Under the pieces are notes generated by a model that searched no databases, was not told the DNA's origin, and saw nothing but the letters and a program-made list of their open reading frames with translations. Shown here in pieces: positions 8,393 to 16,373 of a stretch of 33,142 nt of DNA. The stretch covers positions 1 to 33,142 of the forward strand of contig CAYUEV010000012.1 of the NCBI GenBank assembly GCA_964443825.1, written 5' to 3'. Source of the stretch: UBA1081 sp964443825. Its GTDB lineage: Bacteria; Bacillota; Clostridia; Oscillospirales; Acutalibacteraceae. Position 1 is the stretch's first letter, and each line of letters starts with the position of its first letter. The position numbers and the translations under genes were made by a program.

Positions 8393-9175
8393 TTAATCTT
8401 TCTGAAAATTCTTCGATCTTATATAAATATGCTTTACCGCCGGATTTCCCGTGTTTCGTCTGTCAATTTCAAAAAGCCCCGTAGCGTCGATTAAGGGCGT
8501 AAGCTTATCGTAGCCGTAATTTCTCGCGTCAAACGCCGGTTCTTTTTTAAGGATAATATTTCCAATCTCTCCTAAAAACGCCCACCCGTCGTCGTCCGCC
8601 ATGTCGTTTACGGAATTTTCAATCAGTTTTAAAACGTTTTTAGGGACTTTTTTAACGGTCTCTTTTTTTGTTTTAACCGACCTGTCTTTCTTCTCCTCGT
8701 CCTTATGCTCGTTTTCAAGAATTTCAAGGTAGATAAACTTATCGCAGGCCGCTATAAACGGTTTCGGCGTTTTCTTTTCGCCCAATCCTATAACTTTTTT
8801 ACCCGATTCTCTGAGCCTTGTTGAAAGCCTTGTAAAATCGCTGTCGCTCGACACTATGCAAAACCCGTCCACGTTGTCCTCGTAAAGAATATCCATAGCG
8901 TCGATTATCATAGCCGAATCAGTCGAATTCTTCCCCGTCGTATAACTGTACTGCTGCATAGGGGATATGGCGTTCTCCAAAAGTACTTTTTTCCAACCAG
9001 AGAGGTCGGGTCTCGTCCAATCGCCGTAAATTCTCTTAACGGCGGGCGTTCCGTAACGCGCTATTTCAGACATAATCCCTTTTACATACGAATGCGGTAT
9101 ATTATCCGCGTCTATGAGAACGGCGAGTTTGCAATCTTCCGCCCCCGTTTTAGCGTCGTTAAAAATAGACGTCAC
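8393..9175 (-). CDS. NYN-domain protein with C-terminal LOTUS/OST-HTH domain (predicted RNase)
   Basis: An N-terminal NYN (PIN-like, LabA/DUF88) nuclease domain covers residues 17-150. Its acidic residues are D22 in LIDADNIP, D86 in NSTDSAMI, and D111 and D113 in SSDSDF, matching a metal-dependent RNA-cleaving site. A lysine-rich linker (155-178) leads to a LOTUS/OST-HTH domain at about 178-255, a fold known from RNA-binding proteins. The target is unknown. The gene is ten bases after the AI-2E-family gene and ends the glycolytic transcript. The start is uncertain: the GTG given here shares its first G with the AAGGAG ribosome site, and the codon at ideal spacing is an ATT at 9166. Confidence 0.82.
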   Translation of the reverse strand: MTSIFNDAKTGAEDCKLAVLIDADNIPHSYVKGIMSEIARYGTPAVKRIYGDWTRPDLSGWKKVLLENAISPMQQYSYTTGKNSTDSAMIIDAMDILYEDNVDGFCIVSSDSDFTRLSTRLRESGKKVIGLGEKKTPKPFIAACDKFIYLEILENEHKDEEKKDRSVKTKKETVKKVPKNVLKLIENSVNDMADDDGWAFLGEIGNIILKKEPAFDARNYGYDKLTPLIDATGLFEIDRRNTGNPAVKHIYIRSKNFQKD

Positions 9176-9185
9176 TCCTTAAATT

Positions 9186-10502
9186 TTATGTGTTTTTATC
9201 GCTGTCATTATTTTCATGTGTTTCTTCGTTCATGTCGTCTTCTTTTATCTCATTGTTTTCGTTTATTTCATTGTCTTCTTTTATTTCTTCGCTTTCGTCT
9301 GTTTCCTTTTGTCCTTTTTTACGCTTTTTATTTTTCTTTTCAGCGGCCTCTTGTTCGGCTTTTTCAAATTTATTTATATCTTCGGGCTTTGAGTTAAATA
9401 AATGTATTATCCCCTCGTCGTTTAAAAGTTTAACGATAATCACAAAGAACGGCAGGATAAATATCCCTATTGCGCCAAACAGCTTAATGCCCACATACAT
9501 CGATATAATGGTGACTACGGGCGAAATTCCCACTTGACCGGCCACCAGCTTAGGCTCTATTATCTGTCTTACAACGGTTATCACGGCGTACATTATAAGA
9601 AGACCTACGCCCATTCCTATATTGCCGGTCACAAGAGAATATATGCTCCAGGGGATTATGATGGTGCCCGTGCCCAATACGGGAACGATGTCGATTAAAG
9701 CAATAAGAAAGCTTATGATTATTATATGCGATCCGTCGTTTACGCCTATCAGCTTTAAAATATAAAGACCTAACGAGAGTTCGCAAGTAGTGATAAGAAT
9801 AATCGCGGCGTAGGCTCTCATCATTTTGCCTAACGATGAAATGAGGATTTTTTTTGCTTTTATGGCTTTGTTCCTGTTTTCTTTCGGTATCTGCCTTAAA
9901 ACAAACTGTTTGATGTCTTCAAAAGACGACGTCATAAAGCAAGTCGCGACAACGGAAATTATAACCCCTAACACGACCGACGGCACCGTTGAAATCACTC
10001 CGCTTATCGGAACTATAATTTTAGAAATGTTGTCGGTTATAGCGGTTACTATTTTGCCGCTCATAAAGTAGTCGCTTAAATAATCTATCCCGTTTAACAC
10101 CGCGTCGTTTATCTCGGGCGGGAGTTTATCGGCTATATCAAGATTAAGGTAAGCGTTTTTAAGGACTTCAAAGAACTCGACTAAATTAGAACACCTGTCG
10201 GTAAAATACGTAATAAGGTCTTTTATGGAGCTTACGACCCACACGCCGCCTAAAGCCACCGCCCCAAAGAGAACGGCGAATACTAAAAGCGAAAGCAGCG
10301 AACTTATCAATCCTTTGGGACTTTTTTTCGATTTAGTTAAAAATTTAAGAGGTTTTTGAAGTATAGCCGCGATAACGAGCGCCACCATAAACGGAGTAAA
10401 CGTCCAGAACGCGTACTTCATAAACAGATAGAACGCGCCTAAAAATATCGCGAAATAAATTACGTTCACTATGAACGACCAGCGTTTTTGAGTTTTGTCC
10501 AT
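9186..10502 (-). CDS. AI-2E family (PerM/YtvI-type) membrane transporter
   Basis: Polytopic inner-membrane protein of the AI-2E exporter family, which includes putative permeases and sodium/proton antiporters; the substrate cannot be told here. Two hydrophobic hairpins open the protein. A longer non-membrane segment follows with the family's PPEI-type stretch (LPPEINDAVLNGIDYLSDYF), and then a C-terminal membrane bundle contains the family-typical VLGTGTIIIPW and IIEPKLVAGQVGISP. The last roughly 60 residues form a highly charged Lys/Glu/Asn-rich cytoplasmic tail with imperfect EIKED/EINEN repeats. I chose the ATG at 10502 because GGTGA lies eight bases before it; ATG at 10505 and GTG at 10511 are also in frame. 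It lies between the phosphatase and the NYN gene. Confidence 0.85.
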   Translation of the reverse strand: MDKTQKRWSFIVNVIYFAIFLGAFYLFMKYAFWTFTPFMVALVIAAILQKPLKFLTKSKKSPKGLISSLLSLLVFAVLFGAVALGGVWVVSSIKDLITYFTDRCSNLVEFFEVLKNAYLNLDIADKLPPEINDAVLNGIDYLSDYFMSGKIVTAITDNISKIIVPISGVISTVPSVVLGVIISVVATCFMTSSFEDIKQFVLRQIPKENRNKAIKAKKILISSLGKMMRAYAAIILITTCELSLGLYILKLIGVNDGSHIIIISFLIALIDIVPVLGTGTIIIPWSIYSLVTGNIGMGVGLLIMYAVITVVRQIIEPKLVAGQVGISPVVTIISMYVGIKLFGAIGIFILPFFVIIVKLLNDEGIIHLFNSKPEDINKFEKAEQEAAEKKNKKRKKGQKETDESEEIKEDNEINENNEIKEDDMNEETHENNDSDKNT

Positions 10503-10544
10503 CATGTTCACCGAAATAAGGGCGTGCGTCTTAAAATTTAAGGT

Positions 10545-11675
10545 TTAATTTTTTACTTCGCAGGGAAGGCTGTTCTTGCCGAATTCCAGCGCGTCGGCGA
10601 TTCTTACGGGGATCTCGATATTATTTATAACTTCCCCGCTTTTAATAAAATCATACGGTCCGTAAGCCAAAACAGGCGCGTTTGCGTCGGTATGAGAGCC
10701 GCCGCTTGTAAAAACATACGAGCCGTCCGCTTCTTTGGTAATTCCGCCCGTTTCGTGGTCGGCCGTAACGACCACGAGCGTATGACCGTCTTCCTTCGCG
10801 AAATCAAGAGCCTTTTTAACGGCTCTGTCAAATTCTTCCAAAGCCTCCGCCGCTCCCGCCATATCGCCGCTGTGCGATTTTTTGTCGATGTGAGCGCCTT
10901 CAATCATAAGGAAAAAGCCTTTTTTATTGGAGCTTGAGAGAATATCTATAGCGTGTTCCGCCATTTGCGACAAGGTAGGCGTCTTACTGTTCTTCTGGTA
11001 AGTGTGATAAACGCTGTCCGTAAACTGTCCATAGCTTTTTTGATAGGATCTAACGCTGTCCATGGACGTTACGGAGTCTACGTAAACATACCCCGCCGCC
11101 TCGGCTTTAGACTTGGTTACGTAGCCGTCGCTCTCGGCCCTGCCCCATATTAAATCTATCCCCGACTTAAGCTGCTGATCGTTTATGGCGTGGGCGTTAT
11201 TCCTGCTGTCGGTATGAGCTGAAAATCCTCCCGGGGTGGCGCCAGAATTATAATCCGAAGTAACGATTCCCGTTTTAAGCCCGTTTTCTTCAGCCAACTC
11301 CGTAATGCTCTTAGGGTGAGTGTTTTTATTTTTGTGGAACTGCGTATCCTGATCCCAGTAGTAGCCTATAGCCCCGTTATAAGTCTTAACCCCGCACGCC
11401 AAAGCCGTGGCGCCTGCCGCGCTGTCGGTAATTTCGTCGCTCGCCGAGTACGTCATGGCGTATCCTTTTTGCGGGAAAGTATCCATCGCAAGAGAAATAT
11501 TTCTCTCGTGTTTCGCCATTTCAAGATGGTTCGATCCCATGCCGTCGCCAATCATGTAAATCACGTTTTTAACGGCTTTCGCGCCGCCGCCTATGCCGTT
11601 AAACAGCGACGAAATCATTAAGATAAAGGAAGTAATAGTCGAGACGATTCTCTTCAGTATGTCGACAAAACCCAT
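10545..11675 (-). CDS. Alkaline phosphatase (PhoA-type), membrane-anchored or secreted
   Basis: Metal-dependent phosphomonoesterase of the alkaline phosphatase superfamily, probably outside the cytoplasm. A hydrophobic N-terminal segment (about 11-28) could act as signal or anchor. Metal and catalytic motifs are clear: D44 in YMIGDGMG, nucleophile S85 in ITDSAAGATA, EGAHIDKKSH in the second half, and VTADHETGG near the C-terminus. At 376 residues it is shorter than many PhoA homologues of 430-500. It lies 96 bases after gpmI, and that gap has a TATACT box (11704-11709) without a convincing -35, so an own promoter is possible but weak. The neighbouring GpmI belongs to the same superfamily. Confidence 0.87.
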   Translation of the reverse strand: MGFVDILKRIVSTITSFILMISSLFNGIGGGAKAVKNVIYMIGDGMGSNHLEMAKHERNISLAMDTFPQKGYAMTYSASDEITDSAAGATALACGVKTYNGAIGYYWDQDTQFHKNKNTHPKSITELAEENGLKTGIVTSDYNSGATPGGFSAHTDSRNNAHAINDQQLKSGIDLIWGRAESDGYVTKSKAEAAGYVYVDSVTSMDSVRSYQKSYGQFTDSVYHTYQKNSKTPTLSQMAEHAIDILSSSNKKGFFLMIEGAHIDKKSHSGDMAGAAEALEEFDRAVKKALDFAKEDGHTLVVVTADHETGGITKEADGSYVFTSGGSHTDANAPVLAYGPYDFIKSGEVINNIEIPVRIADALEFGKNSLPCEVKN

Positions 11676-11771
11676 AAAAACGCCCCCGTATTTAATTCGC
11701 GCGAGTATATCTGAAATTTTAACCGTTTGACAGTAAATTACAAAATAAATTTTAAACTTTTTAGGCGACTT

Positions 11772-13292
11772 TTAATTTATGATAAGACTCTCGCCCGTCA
11801 TTTCTGGCGGTTTGGGAAGATCCATCATCATAAGAAGAGTAGGGCAAAGATCGCAAAGTTTCCCGCCTTTTCTTAAAGGCTTATCCTGCCCTACCGTTAT
11901 AACCGGCACGGGATTCGTTGAGTGCGGAGTAAACGGCTCTCCATTTTCGTCGAGCATTTTATCGGCGTTGCCGTGGTCGGCGGTTATTATCATTTTTCCG
12001 CCCATTTTAATAACCGCGTCGCAGAGTCTTCCCACGCACGCGTCCACGGCTTCCACAGCTTTCACGGCGGCGTCGAAAATTCCCGTATGTCCCACCATGT
12101 CGCAGTTCGCGTAATTTATGATTATAACGTCGTATTCGCCCGAAAGTACTTTTTCAACTACCGCGTCCGTGACTTCGTAAGCGCTCATTTCGGGCTTTAA
12201 GTCGAACGTCGGCACGTCCGGGGATGGTATAAGAATCCTGTCCTCGCCTTTAAATTTCGTCTCAACTCCGCCGTTAAAGAAAAACGTAACGTGTGCGTAC
12301 TTCTGCGTCTCGGCGATTCTTAACTGCGTTTTGCCGAGAGAGGAGATATACTCCCCCATCGTCATTTTAAGTTCTTCCGGCGGGAACGCCACCGAAACGT
12401 TGGGCATAGCGGCGTCGTATTGCGTCATCGTCACATAATTAAGCGGGAAAAAGCCGAGCTTTCTTTTAAAGCCGTCAAAGTCGGGGTCTACAAGAGATCT
12501 CGTAAGCTGCCTCGCTCTGTCGGGGCGGAAATTAAAAAATATCACCGAATCATTAGGCTTAATAACGCCCTCTTTATCGATTACCACCGGAACTACGAAC
12601 TCGTCGGTAACGCCTTTGCCGTAAGAACTTTCCACAGCCTTAACAGGATCGTCAAAATATTCTTCGCTCTCGCCGTAAACCATGGCGGAATACGCTTTTT
12701 CCTCCCTGTCCCAGGCGAAATCCCTGTCCATCGCGTAGTATCTGCCCGAGATAGTCGCGATTTTGCCCAACGACAGCTCCCGGAATTTTTTAACGCATTC
12801 CTTTACAAATCCCGCTCCCGACTCGACCGAAACGTCCCTGCCGTCCGTTATCGCGTGTACGTAAACTTTTTTAAGCCCTAAATCTTTGGCCATTTTAAGA
12901 AGACCGAAAAGATGCTCTATATGACTGTGAACGCCGCCGTCCGACAACAACCCGATTAAGTGAAGCGCGGTATTGTTTTCCATAGAGGCCTTCATAGCGC
13001 CGTAAATAGGCTCGTTTTCAATAAGCTCGTTATCCTCTATTGTTTTGGATATTTTAACGAGCGATTGATAAACTACTCTTCCAGCCCCGATATTGGTGTG
13101 GCCTACTTCCGAGTTGCCCATTTGACCGTCGGGAAGACCTACGTCGAGTCCCGACGCGCCGATCAGCGCGCACGGGTTCTTGGAGATAATCTTATCGAGG
13201 TTGGGCGTTTTCGCGGCCTCAATGGCGTTTCCTTTAGCTCCGGGATTGCTCCCGAAGCCGTCCATTATACATAAAACATAAGGTTTTTTCAA
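11772..13292 (-). CDS. gpmI: 2,3-bisphosphoglycerate-independent phosphoglycerate mutase
   Basis: Glycolytic enzyme that interconverts 3- and 2-phosphoglycerate through a phosphoserine intermediate, using two manganese ions. The metal ligand D11 is in CIMDGFG and the nucleophile S61 is in GQMGNSEVGHTNIGAGR. HAITDGRDV, NFRPDRARQ and MIITADHGNADKM mark the remaining substrate and metal sites. At 506 residues it is full length. The start is TTG, preceded by GGTGAT at normal spacing. It lies 34 bases after tpiA and completes the pgk-tpiA-gpmI triose-phosphate operon. Confidence 0.95.
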   Translation of the reverse strand: MKKPYVLCIMDGFGSNPGAKGNAIEAAKTPNLDKIISKNPCALIGASGLDVGLPDGQMGNSEVGHTNIGAGRVVYQSLVKISKTIEDNELIENEPIYGAMKASMENNTALHLIGLLSDGGVHSHIEHLFGLLKMAKDLGLKKVYVHAITDGRDVSVESGAGFVKECVKKFRELSLGKIATISGRYYAMDRDFAWDREEKAYSAMVYGESEEYFDDPVKAVESSYGKGVTDEFVVPVVIDKEGVIKPNDSVIFFNFRPDRARQLTRSLVDPDFDGFKRKLGFFPLNYVTMTQYDAAMPNVSVAFPPEELKMTMGEYISSLGKTQLRIAETQKYAHVTFFFNGGVETKFKGEDRILIPSPDVPTFDLKPEMSAYEVTDAVVEKVLSGEYDVIIINYANCDMVGHTGIFDAAVKAVEAVDACVGRLCDAVIKMGGKMIITADHGNADKMLDENGEPFTPHSTNPVPVITVGQDKPLRKGGKLCDLCPTLLMMMDLPKPPEMTGESLIIN

Positions 13293-13326
13293 AATTAAAT
13301 CACCGTGCGATTAAACTTAAAATATT

Positions 13327-14097
13327 TTAATTTTCGCTCGCCGCTTTTACTATGACCGAAAAGTCATAAGCTTTAAGAGACGCGCCGCCTATTAAGCCCC
13401 CGTCGACGTCTTCTTTTTCTAAAAGTTCGCGAGCGTTCTTGGCGTTCATTGATCCGCCGTACTGTATGGTAATAGCGTCCGCAGCGTCGCGCCCGTAAAG
13501 CTCCTCTATAAGTTTTCTTATTATTCCGTTTACTTCGTTAGCTTCGTCGGCCGTGGCGGTTTTTCCCGTGCCTATGGCCCACACGGGCTCGTAAGCGATA
13601 ATTATATTTTTAAGCTCATCTTTAGCAACGCCGCCTAAGGCGATTTTGGTCTGAAGACGGACGACTTCCGGCGTAATACCCTGCTCTCTTTGCTCTAAAT
13701 ACTCTCCCACGCAAAGTATAACGGTAAGCCCTTCGTTAAGAGCGGCTCTCACTCTCTTGTTAACCGTTACGTCCGTTTCCCCGAAATACTGCCTTCTCTC
13801 GGAGTGTCCTATAATAACGTAAGGAACGCCCGCCTCCTTAATCATTTTGGCGGAGACTTCCCCCGTAAACGCGCCGCTTTCAGCCCAGTGGCAGTTTTCA
13901 ACGCCTATTTTTATATTAGTTCCTTTAACGGCCTCTAACGCCGCGAAAACGTCTAAGTACGGTACGCACAACACGACGTCGCAGTCCGCGTCCTTTAAAA
14001 GAGGTTTCATCTCTTCAATAAGAGCTTTGGCCTCCGACGGCGTTTTATTCATCTTCCAGTTGCCGGCTATAACGGCTTTTCGAAGCGATTTATTCAT
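13327..14097 (-). CDS. tpiA: Triosephosphate isomerase
   Basis: Cytoplasmic TIM-barrel enzyme interconverting dihydroxyacetone phosphate and glyceraldehyde 3-phosphate. The active site is complete: K15 in AGNWKMN, H98 in IIGHSERRQYF and E170 in AYEPVWAIGTGKTA, with the phosphate-gripping loop following. At 256 residues it is of normal length. The ATG has AAAGGA about ten bases upstream. It follows pgk by 46 bases, a gap that contains a short TA-dinucleotide run. It also serves the inositol operon next door, since IolJ yields dihydroxyacetone phosphate. Confidence 0.97.
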   Translation of the reverse strand: MNKSLRKAVIAGNWKMNKTPSEAKALIEEMKPLLKDADCDVVLCVPYLDVFAALEAVKGTNIKIGVENCHWAESGAFTGEVSAKMIKEAGVPYVIIGHSERRQYFGETDVTVNKRVRAALNEGLTVILCVGEYLEQREQGITPEVVRLQTKIALGGVAKDELKNIIIAYEPVWAIGTGKTATADEANEVNGIIRKLIEELYGRDAADAITIQYGGSMNAKNARELLEKEDVDGGLIGGASLKAYDFSVIVKAASEN

Positions 14098-14143
14098 AAG
14101 CGCTTATCCTTTCGATTAAGTGATATATATATATATAAACTTA

Positions 14144-15343
14144 TTATTTTTCATCTATACAAGCGATTCCGGGAAGCTCTTTACCCTCTAAGAACTCAAG
14201 AGAAGCTCCGCCGCCTGTCGATATATGCGTCATTTTATCGTCAAAGCCGAGTTTCTTTACGGCCGCCGCCGAGTCCCCGCCGCCTATAATGGACGTAGCG
14301 CCGTTTTCCGTGGCTTCCGCGACGGCTTTCGCCACGGCGATAGTTCCGCTCGCGAAATTATCCCACTCCGAAACGCCCATGGGCCCGTTCCAGACTATCG
14401 TTTTAGCGCTCTTTATAGCGTCCGCGAAAAGCTTTTCTGTTTTAGCCCCTATATCGAGCCCCATCCAGCCTTCCGGAATATCGTCGGAATCCACCATCAT
14501 ATGTTCGGCGTCGGGTTTATATTCGCGTCCGACTCTGTTGTCTATGGGGATAAGTAAATTCACGCCTTTTTCCTTAGCTTTCGCCATAAGACCTTTAGCG
14601 AGATCCACCTTATCGTCTTCGCAAATGGAAGTTCCCACGGTATGCCCTAACGCTTTAAAAAACGTATAAGCCATGCCGCCGCCGATAATAAGAGTATCGC
14701 ATTTGTCTAAGAGATTTTCGATAACGCCTATTTTATCGGAAACTTTAGCCCCTCCTAAAATGGCCGCGAACGGTCTCTCGGGGTTTTCAAGGGCTCTTCC
14801 CATAATATCTATCTCGGTTTGCATAAGGTATCCTACCGCCGAGGGGAGATAATCGGCGACGCCCGCCGTGGAGGAGTGCGCCCTGTGCGCCGAGCCGAAA
14901 GCGTCGTTTACGTAAATATCCGCGAGAGACGCGAAAGCCTTTGAAAGCTGGGGGTCGTTTTTGGTTTCGCCCGGCTCAAAGCGGACGTTTTCAAGCAGCG
15001 CCGCTTCCCCGTCTTTAAGTTCGTTAGCTATCTTATGAGCGCTCTCGCCCACCACGTCGTCTGAGAGCTTTACTTCTTTGCCTAAATACTCCGAGAGCCT
15101 CTCGGCTACGGGCTTCATGGAGAACTGCGGGTCAAACGCCCCTTTAGGTCTTCCCAGGTGCGAGCAAAGTATAACTCTAGCGTTATTGTTGATAAGATAT
15201 TTTATGGTCGGAAGGGCCGCGACGATTCTCTTGTCGTTCGTTATAACGCCGTCTTCCATTTTTACGTTAAAATCGCAGCGCACAAGAACTCTTTTGCCCG
15301 CTACGTCGATGTCTTCAATCGTTTTTTTATTTAAGACGCTCAT
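14144..15343 (-). CDS. pgk: Phosphoglycerate kinase
   Basis: Transfers the acyl phosphate of 1,3-bisphosphoglycerate to ADP in glycolysis. The substrate-binding RCDFNVKM is near 23-30, CSHLGRPKG near 60-68, GGAKVSDKI in the second lobe, and the C-terminal nucleotide motif is IIGGGDSAAAVKKLG. At 399 residues it is full length. A strong AAGGAG site lies seven to eight bases before the ATG. It is the first gene of the glycolytic operon, with a well-formed promoter about 40 bases upstream. The usual partner gap (GAPDH) is not in this window. Confidence 0.97.
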   Translation of the reverse strand: MSVLNKKTIEDIDVAGKRVLVRCDFNVKMEDGVITNDKRIVAALPTIKYLINNNARVILCSHLGRPKGAFDPQFSMKPVAERLSEYLGKEVKLSDDVVGESAHKIANELKDGEAALLENVRFEPGETKNDPQLSKAFASLADIYVNDAFGSAHRAHSSTAGVADYLPSAVGYLMQTEIDIMGRALENPERPFAAILGGAKVSDKIGVIENLLDKCDTLIIGGGMAYTFFKALGHTVGTSICEDDKVDLAKGLMAKAKEKGVNLLIPIDNRVGREYKPDAEHMMVDSDDIPEGWMGLDIGAKTEKLFADAIKSAKTIVWNGPMGVSEWDNFASGTIAVAKAVAEATENGATSIIGGGDSAAAVKKLGFDDKMTHISTGGGASLEFLEGKELPGIACIDEK

Positions 15344-15380
15344 GGTAATTTCTCCTTAAATTTACTTTTTTACCATTTTT

Positions 15381-15409
15381 ATAATACTATATTGTGAAAC
15401 TTTTATCAA
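15381..15409 (-). promoter_or_regulatory. Predicted sigma-A promoter of pgk-tpiA-gpmI
   Basis: On the minus strand, TTGATA (15404-15409) and TATTAT (15381-15386) are separated by 17 bases, about 40 bases before the pgk ATG. An eight-pair inverted repeat sits directly upstream of the -35 box. Confidence 0.6.
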
Positions 15410-15415
15410 GCGACA

Positions 15416-15449
15416 AAATCGCCAAATACGTTGGTAAATAAGGCGATTT
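15416..15449 (-). terminator. Hairpin between the 43-residue ORF and pgk
   Basis: AAATCGCC (15416-15423) and GGCGATTT (15442-15449) form a perfect eight-pair stem; the 18-base loop can add TAC/GTA. It lies about 46 bases after the small ORF and six bases upstream of the pgk -35 box. Its run after the stem on the minus strand is TGTCG, not poly-T, so it is a weak terminator at best; an operator upstream of pgk is an equal possibility. Confidence 0.4.
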
Positions 15450-15494
15450 AATTAGTATATTTTTGTTTACGGAATATAAGTCCAAAAATCCCGC

Positions 15495-15626
15495 TTAATA
15501 TCTAAAGTTATATTCCTGTCTTATATAGTACTTTTTAATAACTCTTTTTACGGCCCTCGTTAATATAAAGAGCGTCGAAAAAGCCAAAATATTAGAGAGC
15601 GGATTGCTTACGTTATTTTTTTTCAT
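15495..15626 (-). CDS. 43-residue predicted membrane peptide
   Basis: A short ORF not obvious from length alone. An excellent GGAGG ribosome site lies seven bases before the ATG. The product starts MKKNNVSNPLSN, has one hydrophobic stretch (about residues 9-25, PLSNILAFSTLFILTRA), and ends in a strongly basic and tyrosine-rich tail (VKRVIKKYYIRQEY). This suits a single-pass peptide with a positive cytoplasmic side. The gene starts 16 bases after the DUF6873-like stop codon, so the two are likely co-transcribed and perhaps translationally coupled. I do not recognise the family. It could be a chance ORF, but the perfect ribosome site and operon position argue otherwise. Confidence 0.6.
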   Translation of the reverse strand: MKKNNVSNPLSNILAFSTLFILTRAVKRVIKKYYIRQEYNFRY

Positions 15627-15642
15627 TGTCTTTCCTCCGATT

Positions 15643-16359
15643 CTAAAACGGGTCGTAAAGCGGCAATATCCCGCCTATATCGCGAAGCTCGTTTTCATTG
15701 AGCGATACGGCTCTTACGTTGCGCTTACCTAAAAATTCCATTATTTCATTATAATTCTTATGTTTTTTTATATTTCCGTTAAACGCTATAATATTTTTAG
15801 AAATTTTCCCCGACGCGCCGCCTATAAAACCGTATTCAAATCCTTTTAATTTTACGGAGCCTTTCTCGACTTTTAAAACGTCTAAACCTAAATTTACGGT
15901 AGATTTATAAATAGACTCGTCGTCCGTAATTAAAGCCTCGTCCGATACCGCCGTTACCGAGCATTTTACATACCCTTGATTTACGTCTATTACGTACTTA
16001 TTTTTACTTTTAAAAAAATCCAATAAAAACGGCGATATTGTTTTTTCGTTAAGTATTATAAATTGAGGGAAAACGGCGGCGCAAAGCCGGACGTCGTTTG
16101 GATAGACGGAACCTAAACTTTCGGGCAATTCTACGACGTCAAGATTTAAGTTCCTAAAATTATCGAGGTATTTTTTCATCCGGGGCGCTGTAAACAGCGT
16201 ATTTTCGCCGTAAAACAAAAACGATAAATCGGAGTGATTGGCGATATTCTCCCCTAAAGCCGGATTTTCGGGGAACTCCAAAACGTCTAATCCCAAATCT
16301 AAAAGTTTAAGTTTGCTTTCCCTTGAAAGACATGAGGCGATAACGTTTTTTTTGTTCAA
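15643..16359 (-). CDS. DUF6873-like protein of unknown function
   Basis: A 238-residue cytoplasmic protein with no signal peptide or membrane segment. It resembles the clostridial DUF6873 family, thought to have an amidinotransferase-like (pentein) fold; I base this on recall of the segments YVKCSVTAVSDEALITDD, GFIGGASGK and the C-terminal ELRDIGGILPL. No catalytic role is known to me. The start is TTG with GAGG nine bases upstream, 14 bases after radA. The gene lies in a radA-linked operon and is followed by the small membrane peptide. Confidence 0.65.
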   Translation of the reverse strand: MNKKNVIASCLSRESKLKLLDLGLDVLEFPENPALGENIANHSDLSFLFYGENTLFTAPRMKKYLDNFRNLNLDVVELPESLGSVYPNDVRLCAAVFPQFIILNEKTISPFLLDFFKSKNKYVIDVNQGYVKCSVTAVSDEALITDDESIYKSTVNLGLDVLKVEKGSVKLKGFEYGFIGGASGKISKNIIAFNGNIKKHKNYNEIMEFLGKRNVRAVSLNENELRDIGGILPLYDPF

Positions 16360-16373
16360 TTAAAAGATCCTCT

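Noticed and set aside
9190..9400. Low-complexity repeat at the end of the AI-2E gene
   Set aside because: It is the coding sequence of a charged Glu/Asn/Lys-rich tail in frame, not a DNA repeat element.
12420..12881. 153-codon plus-strand ORF opposite gpmI
   Set aside because: Antisense to a motif-complete gpmI; composition is that of a shadow frame.
14123..14137. TA-dinucleotide run between pgk and tpiA
   Set aside because: Short and in an AT-rich spacer; no matching -35 box or other structure was found.
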